Of a stretch of 10,101 nt of DNA, positions 7,558-10,101 are shown in pieces; position 1 is the stretch's first letter, and every line of letters begins with the position of its first letter. This stretch comes from an uncultured Clostridia bacterium (lineage in GTDB: Bacteria; Bacillota; Clostridia; Oscillospirales; UBA644). The stretch is from positions 1-10,101 of the forward strand of contig CAJGDF010000043.1 of the NCBI GenBank assembly GCA_904502105.1. The letters are read 5' to 3'. The notes under the pieces were generated by a model. The model saw only the letters and a program-made list of their open reading frames with translations. It did not search any database and was not told the origin of the DNA. The position numbers and the translations under genes are program-made.

Positions 7558-9604
7558 ACAAGGAATATCGGTTATTATGAAAATTTATCACATATCGATC
7601 TGTTACATCTTTACCGTTTTTCATTACGACAACGTTTAAGAGCTTATCGTTTTTCACAACGGCTTCAACAGTAATGCCGCCTTTTGCTGCTAATTTAAAC
7701 GACACATCCATGTTATTCGGAAACGCAGGTAAAATATCAATCATGTTATCGTTGCACTGTAAAATCATATCGTTTACTGTAGAAATAAAGATACCTGCCG
7801 CAGTTGCAAACCATGGAAGAGAGTCGAACGTTTCCTCATTTATCTCAAACATTTCATCGAATACGCCGACAGATCTGTAAGACTGTTTTAATGCATAATA
7901 AGCTTTTTCTGTCATTTTAGCTCTTGCGTATCCCGATGCTTTCCAACATGCATACCAAGGAGAAATACCGCTTCCTCCGGGATACATATTACCGTAGGGA
8001 CCCCCGTTTATTTCAAAATCGGCCCAAGCGTTCCACATTTGATTATCGTCATGAGGTAAGACATCAAACGGAAATTTACAGGAAAAGACAGCAATACTTT
8101 TCTGTTTACAGTTCAGATAAGGAACATACATCTCATCTGTTTGAGGAAGATTTTCTCGAAGTTTCTCGGATATAAATTTACATTCCTCAGCATATTCTTT
8201 ATCTATCCCCAATATTTCCGCAGACTTACTGCAACATTCCAATAATTTAATCGAACCGCAAACTGTCATAAACGGATTCTGAACAGAAGAGCCGAGACGT
8301 TCAAGATCGGTACATTTCCCGATATAAAATTTTTCTCCATCTCTATAAAGCATATGTTTAGTTATAAATTTAGAACAAGCTCGAATCAATTTATAACAAT
8401 CTTTTAAAAACTCTATATCTTCCGAATATTCATAATAATTAAAAGCCCCAATACCGACAAGAGGTATATGGAAAACATGATCAAGCCAATTACCGTCAGG
8501 TGAAAGCTCCATTCTGTCATTTTCACCTGTTTCCCAATGAAAGCGTGCCATATCTTCCGTTTCGTTGTTTCTATGGCAATCACTTGCTCTTTTAATTGCA
8601 GTATTCAAGCTATTCAAACGATAAATGGGAACTCTTTTAGCAAAATCCAGACGATTTGAGCCAAGAAGTCCGATAAATGAAGTATATTCGTCAAAAGCAA
8701 AAAATCTGCCGTCCCAAGCCCCGTTATTAAAACCGACCGAGATAGAATATTTTGTCGTATTACATTTAACAGAATAAAGAGATGTTTTGTAAATACTGTT
8801 TAATCTTTCATCAGCGGTTTGTACATATCCTGAACCAAAATATTCACTAAAATGATCTTCGCAATCTTCCAACAGACAGTCAAAGCCCATTTCATCAATT
8901 TTTTGTTTATATACTTTAAGTACCTCAGAAAAATCAACATCACCGAGATCATCTTCAAGATAATAGTAAAATGTTACTTTTTCGCCTTCCGAAGCCTCAA
9001 AAATGATCTTTGCGCCATGATCGGTTGATTCAAAAGTAAAATCTTTATCAACCTTAAAATGTATTTCACCCGAAAAAACATCCATACCGTACATTTTAAA
9101 ACCTATACAGCACACATCTTCGAGTCTATTCACATACAAAACATTTATATACTTATTTATATTAGCATCATATCCGCAAAGCTTAATATCATACGAAAAC
9201 TTTTTTGACCCGTTTATGTTTTTAAACGTCTTTTGAAGAGCATAGATATTCATATCAGGATGAATAAATCCTTGAGAATGAATATCGTTACCGTTTTCAT
9301 AAGAACAATCACTTTCAAAAAAACCTTTTTCGGGACAAAGAGTCTGAGACCAAGTTTCCACATTACTTCCGGCATCAAAAGTAAATGAACCAAACGGAAA
9401 CAAACGAGCTTGCAAAGAATTACACAGTGCGGTCCTTCGGGCAGAACGTACAACAATACCGTCAAAAGCAGAAAAACCGGATTTATAGGAATCTGCTTTT
9501 GTATACCCAAGCATTCCTTCTTTATCAGGGGCAAAAGATATATCTCCGTTAGAAAGCAACGGTGGGAAATAATATCTTTTATTTTCGCAACTGTTATATG
9601 TCAT
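7556..9604 (-). CDS. Six-hairpin (alpha/alpha)6 glycoside hydrolase, GH65/GH95-like
   Basis: This 682-residue protein has no signal peptide or membrane segment, so it should act in the cytosol. The N-terminal third (about 1-250) is beta-rich, like the beta-sandwich domain before the barrel in GH65 and GH95 enzymes. The middle (about 260-610) is helical with aromatic, acidic blocks: GAWDGRFFAFDEYTSF (295-310), FHWETGEN (355-362), a TDLERLG block (432-438, E435) and GGPYGNMYPGG (534-544). The C-terminal part has ILPAFPN (624-630) and AAKGGITVEAVVKNDKLLNV, like the closing beta domain of GH95. E435 and E358/E361 are candidate acids, but I cannot assign a catalytic pair, family or substrate. It could be an alpha-fucosidase, alpha-galactosidase or a phosphorylase-like enzyme. 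AAGGAG lies about 10 bases before the ATG at 9604. It is a single-gene unit with its own promoter and terminator. Confidence 0.72.
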   Translation of the reverse strand: MTYNSCENKRYYFPPLLSNGDISFAPDKEGMLGYTKADSYKSGFSAFDGIVVRSARRTALCNSLQARLFPFGSFTFDAGSNVETWSQTLCPEKGFFESDCSYENGNDIHSQGFIHPDMNIYALQKTFKNINGSKKFSYDIKLCGYDANINKYINVLYVNRLEDVCCIGFKMYGMDVFSGEIHFKVDKDFTFESTDHGAKIIFEASEGEKVTFYYYLEDDLGDVDFSEVLKVYKQKIDEMGFDCLLEDCEDHFSEYFGSGYVQTADERLNSIYKTSLYSVKCNTTKYSISVGFNNGAWDGRFFAFDEYTSFIGLLGSNRLDFAKRVPIYRLNSLNTAIKRASDCHRNNETEDMARFHWETGENDRMELSPDGNWLDHVFHIPLVGIGAFNYYEYSEDIEFLKDCYKLIRACSKFITKHMLYRDGEKFYIGKCTDLERLGSSVQNPFMTVCGSIKLLECCSKSAEILGIDKEYAEECKFISEKLRENLPQTDEMYVPYLNCKQKSIAVFSCKFPFDVLPHDDNQMWNAWADFEINGGPYGNMYPGGSGISPWYACWKASGYARAKMTEKAYYALKQSYRSVGVFDEMFEINEETFDSLPWFATAAGIFISTVNDMILQCNDNMIDILPAFPNNMDVSFKLAAKGGITVEAVVKNDKLLNVVVMKNGKDVTDRYVINFHNNRYSL

Positions 9605-9655
9605 AGAATCATCGCTCCTTAAATTTCAAAGTCCAAGCAGATGTCAACTGATTTT

Positions 9656-9684
9656 ATTATACATTGCAGATCATTGTTTGTCAA
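9656..9684 (-). promoter_or_regulatory. Consensus sigma-A promoter of the glycoside hydrolase gene
   Basis: On the minus strand, a perfect -35 TTGACA (9684-9679), a 17-base spacer and a perfect -10 TATAAT (9661-9656) are seen. Transcription would begin near 9649, about 45 bases before the ATG. The palindrome AATCCGGATT (9683-9692) touches the upstream edge of the -35 and is a possible operator. A promoter this strong suggests control by a repressor, which is an inference. Confidence 0.85.
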
Positions 9685-9721
9685 TCCGGATTTCAATTAT
9701 TTTTTTGAATTTTATAATTGA

Positions 9722-9786
9722 TTTGAACGTCTGATAACAATGAGAGACGGAACAAAGCTTCTGATAGATAATATTATGGATATTGA
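9722..9786 (+). repeat. Direct repeat copy B (yolD remnant)
   Basis: Second copy of the 65-base block, with 60 bases identical to 7432-7496. All five differences are A/G changes. Matching stops sharply at 9722 on the left and after TATTGA on the right. Confidence 0.9.
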
Positions 9787-9811
9787 ATGTTATAATATTT
9801 CTGATATATAA
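9722..9811 (+). pseudogene. Truncated 3' end of a second yolD-like gene
   Basis: An open frame with no start signal encodes FERLITMRDGTKLLIDNIMD and a few more residues before TAA at 9809-9811. It matches the C-terminal residues 111-132 of the intact YolD-like protein at 7102-7506 with only three changes (K to R, M to I, I to M), then diverges into a different tail, CYNISDI. The reading frame and most amino acids are kept, so it looks like the tail of a related but distinct yolD gene rather than a long-decayed copy. Everything 5' of residue 111 is absent, replaced by AT-rich DNA and the hydrolase promoter. It points the same way as the intact gene and ends just before the corrinoid gene terminator. 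It is not expected to be translated. Confidence 0.8.
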
Positions 9812-9840
9812 AAAGAACCCCGAAAATTTCGGAGTTCCTT
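9806..9840 (-). terminator. Rho-independent terminator of the corrinoid protein gene
   Basis: A hairpin pairs 9815-9824 with 9828-9837 (10 positions, one C/A mismatch at 9819/9833) around a 3-base loop. On the minus strand it is followed by TTTTTATATA, a good U tract. It lies about 20 bases beyond the corrinoid gene stop. The opposite side has only a weak T run, so it works mainly leftward. Confidence 0.85.
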
Positions 9841-9859
9841 TAATTTAAGTTATATTAAC

Positions 9860-10101
9860 TTATTTAACAAAGCTTACAGCAACGTCAGCAGCGGTAGCAG
9901 CATCGGGAGTATAAGCGTCAGCGCCGATCTGTTTGCAGAAAGCGTCGGTAAGGGGTGCGCCACCTACCATGATCTTAACCTGATCGCGGATGCCTTCAGC
10001 AGTTGCAAGGTCAACAACTTCCTTCATGGTGCCCATGGTGGTGGTAAGAAGTGCGCTGCATGCGATGATCTGGCAGCCTTCAGCCTTTGCGGTCTCAACG
10101 A
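9860..10101 (-). CDS. Methyltransferase corrinoid (B12-binding) protein, C-terminal part
   Basis: Only the last 79 codons are in the window. They form the second half of a Rossmann-type cobalamin-binding domain: a SALLTTTM strand-loop, a helix, then the IMVGGAPLT segment and GADAYTPDA, followed by a final helix ending SFVK. This pattern is that of the cognate corrinoid proteins of methylamine-, methanol- and betaine-type methyltransferases (MtbC/MttC/MtgC class), which carry a methyl group from a substrate-specific methyltransferase to a second enzyme. The cobalt-binding histidine motif would lie upstream, outside the window, so substrate and completeness are unknown. The sequence is clearly GC-richer than the rest (64 G/C of 120 in 9901-10020 by hand count) with a narrow codon choice, as in highly expressed genes. 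A strong terminator follows. A methyltransferase gene is likely upstream. Confidence 0.88.
   Translation of the reverse strand, partial: VETAKAEGCQIIACSALLTTTMGTMKEVVDLATAEGIRDQVKIMVGGAPLTDAFCKQIGADAYTPDAATAADVAVSFVK

Noticed and set aside
9694..9720. Inverted repeat CAATTAT / ATAATTG beside the yolD remnant, as a possible mobile-element end
   Set aside because: It is only 7 bases, pure AT-rich apart from the ends, and has no partner at the other side of the hydrolase unit, so it does not support a transposon.
1..10101. Mobile element, CRISPR array, tRNA or rRNA
   Set aside because: No transposase or integrase gene, no regularly spaced short repeats and no tRNA-like cloverleaf was seen; the only notable repeat is the yolD end.

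Overview
The window looks like chromosome of a low-GC Gram-positive anaerobe, most likely a gut- or rumen-type member of the Clostridia. Supporting signs are strong AGGAG-type ribosome binding sites, AT-rich intergenic DNA with near-consensus sigma-A promoters, a FemABX-type cell-wall enzyme, a YolD-like protein paired with a Y-family polymerase, a DUF4358-type lipoprotein and a methyltransferase-type corrinoid protein. The genus cannot be named from this sequence alone.

Region 1 (about 5449 down to 1, minus strand) is one tightly packed operon. A TTGACA / TAAAAT promoter at 5421-5449 drives a cytosolic GH35 beta-galactosidase, a small DUF4358-like lipoprotein, a FemABX peptidyltransferase, a DUF368/PopT-family undecaprenyl-phosphate transporter and the N-terminal half of an ABC-F ATPase that runs off the left edge. 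The gaps are 21, 21, 4 and 3 bp, and I see no internal terminator. The FemABX and PopT-type genes both act around the lipid carrier and lipid II stage of peptidoglycan synthesis. The link to the beta-galactosidase is not obvious.

Region 2 (5535-7557, plus strand) starts from a divergent extended -10 promoter. It carries a Y-family translesion polymerase with its catalytic acidic residues and a beta-clamp-binding QLDLF motif. The polymerase gene overlaps a YolD-like gene by 4 bp (ATGA), and the unit ends at a hairpin terminator that works in both directions.

Region 3 (7556-9684, minus strand) is a single-gene unit. A consensus TTGACA-17-TATAAT promoter drives a 682-residue cytosolic glycoside hydrolase of the six-hairpin (alpha/alpha)6 type, related to GH65/GH95 but not assignable to a family by eye.

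Region 4 (9722-10101) holds a broken-off 3' end of a second yolD-like gene (plus strand), then the terminator and last 79 codons of a minus-strand B12-binding corrinoid protein. This gene is distinctly GC-richer than its neighbours, as expected of a highly expressed gene.

The most unusual structure is that the glycoside hydrolase unit is bracketed by two directly repeated copies (60 of 65 bases identical) of the yolD 3' end. This suggests that the hydrolase, or the polymerase-yolD pair, arrived by an insertion or recombination event at this spot. I found no transposase, integrase, CRISPR array, tRNA or rRNA.
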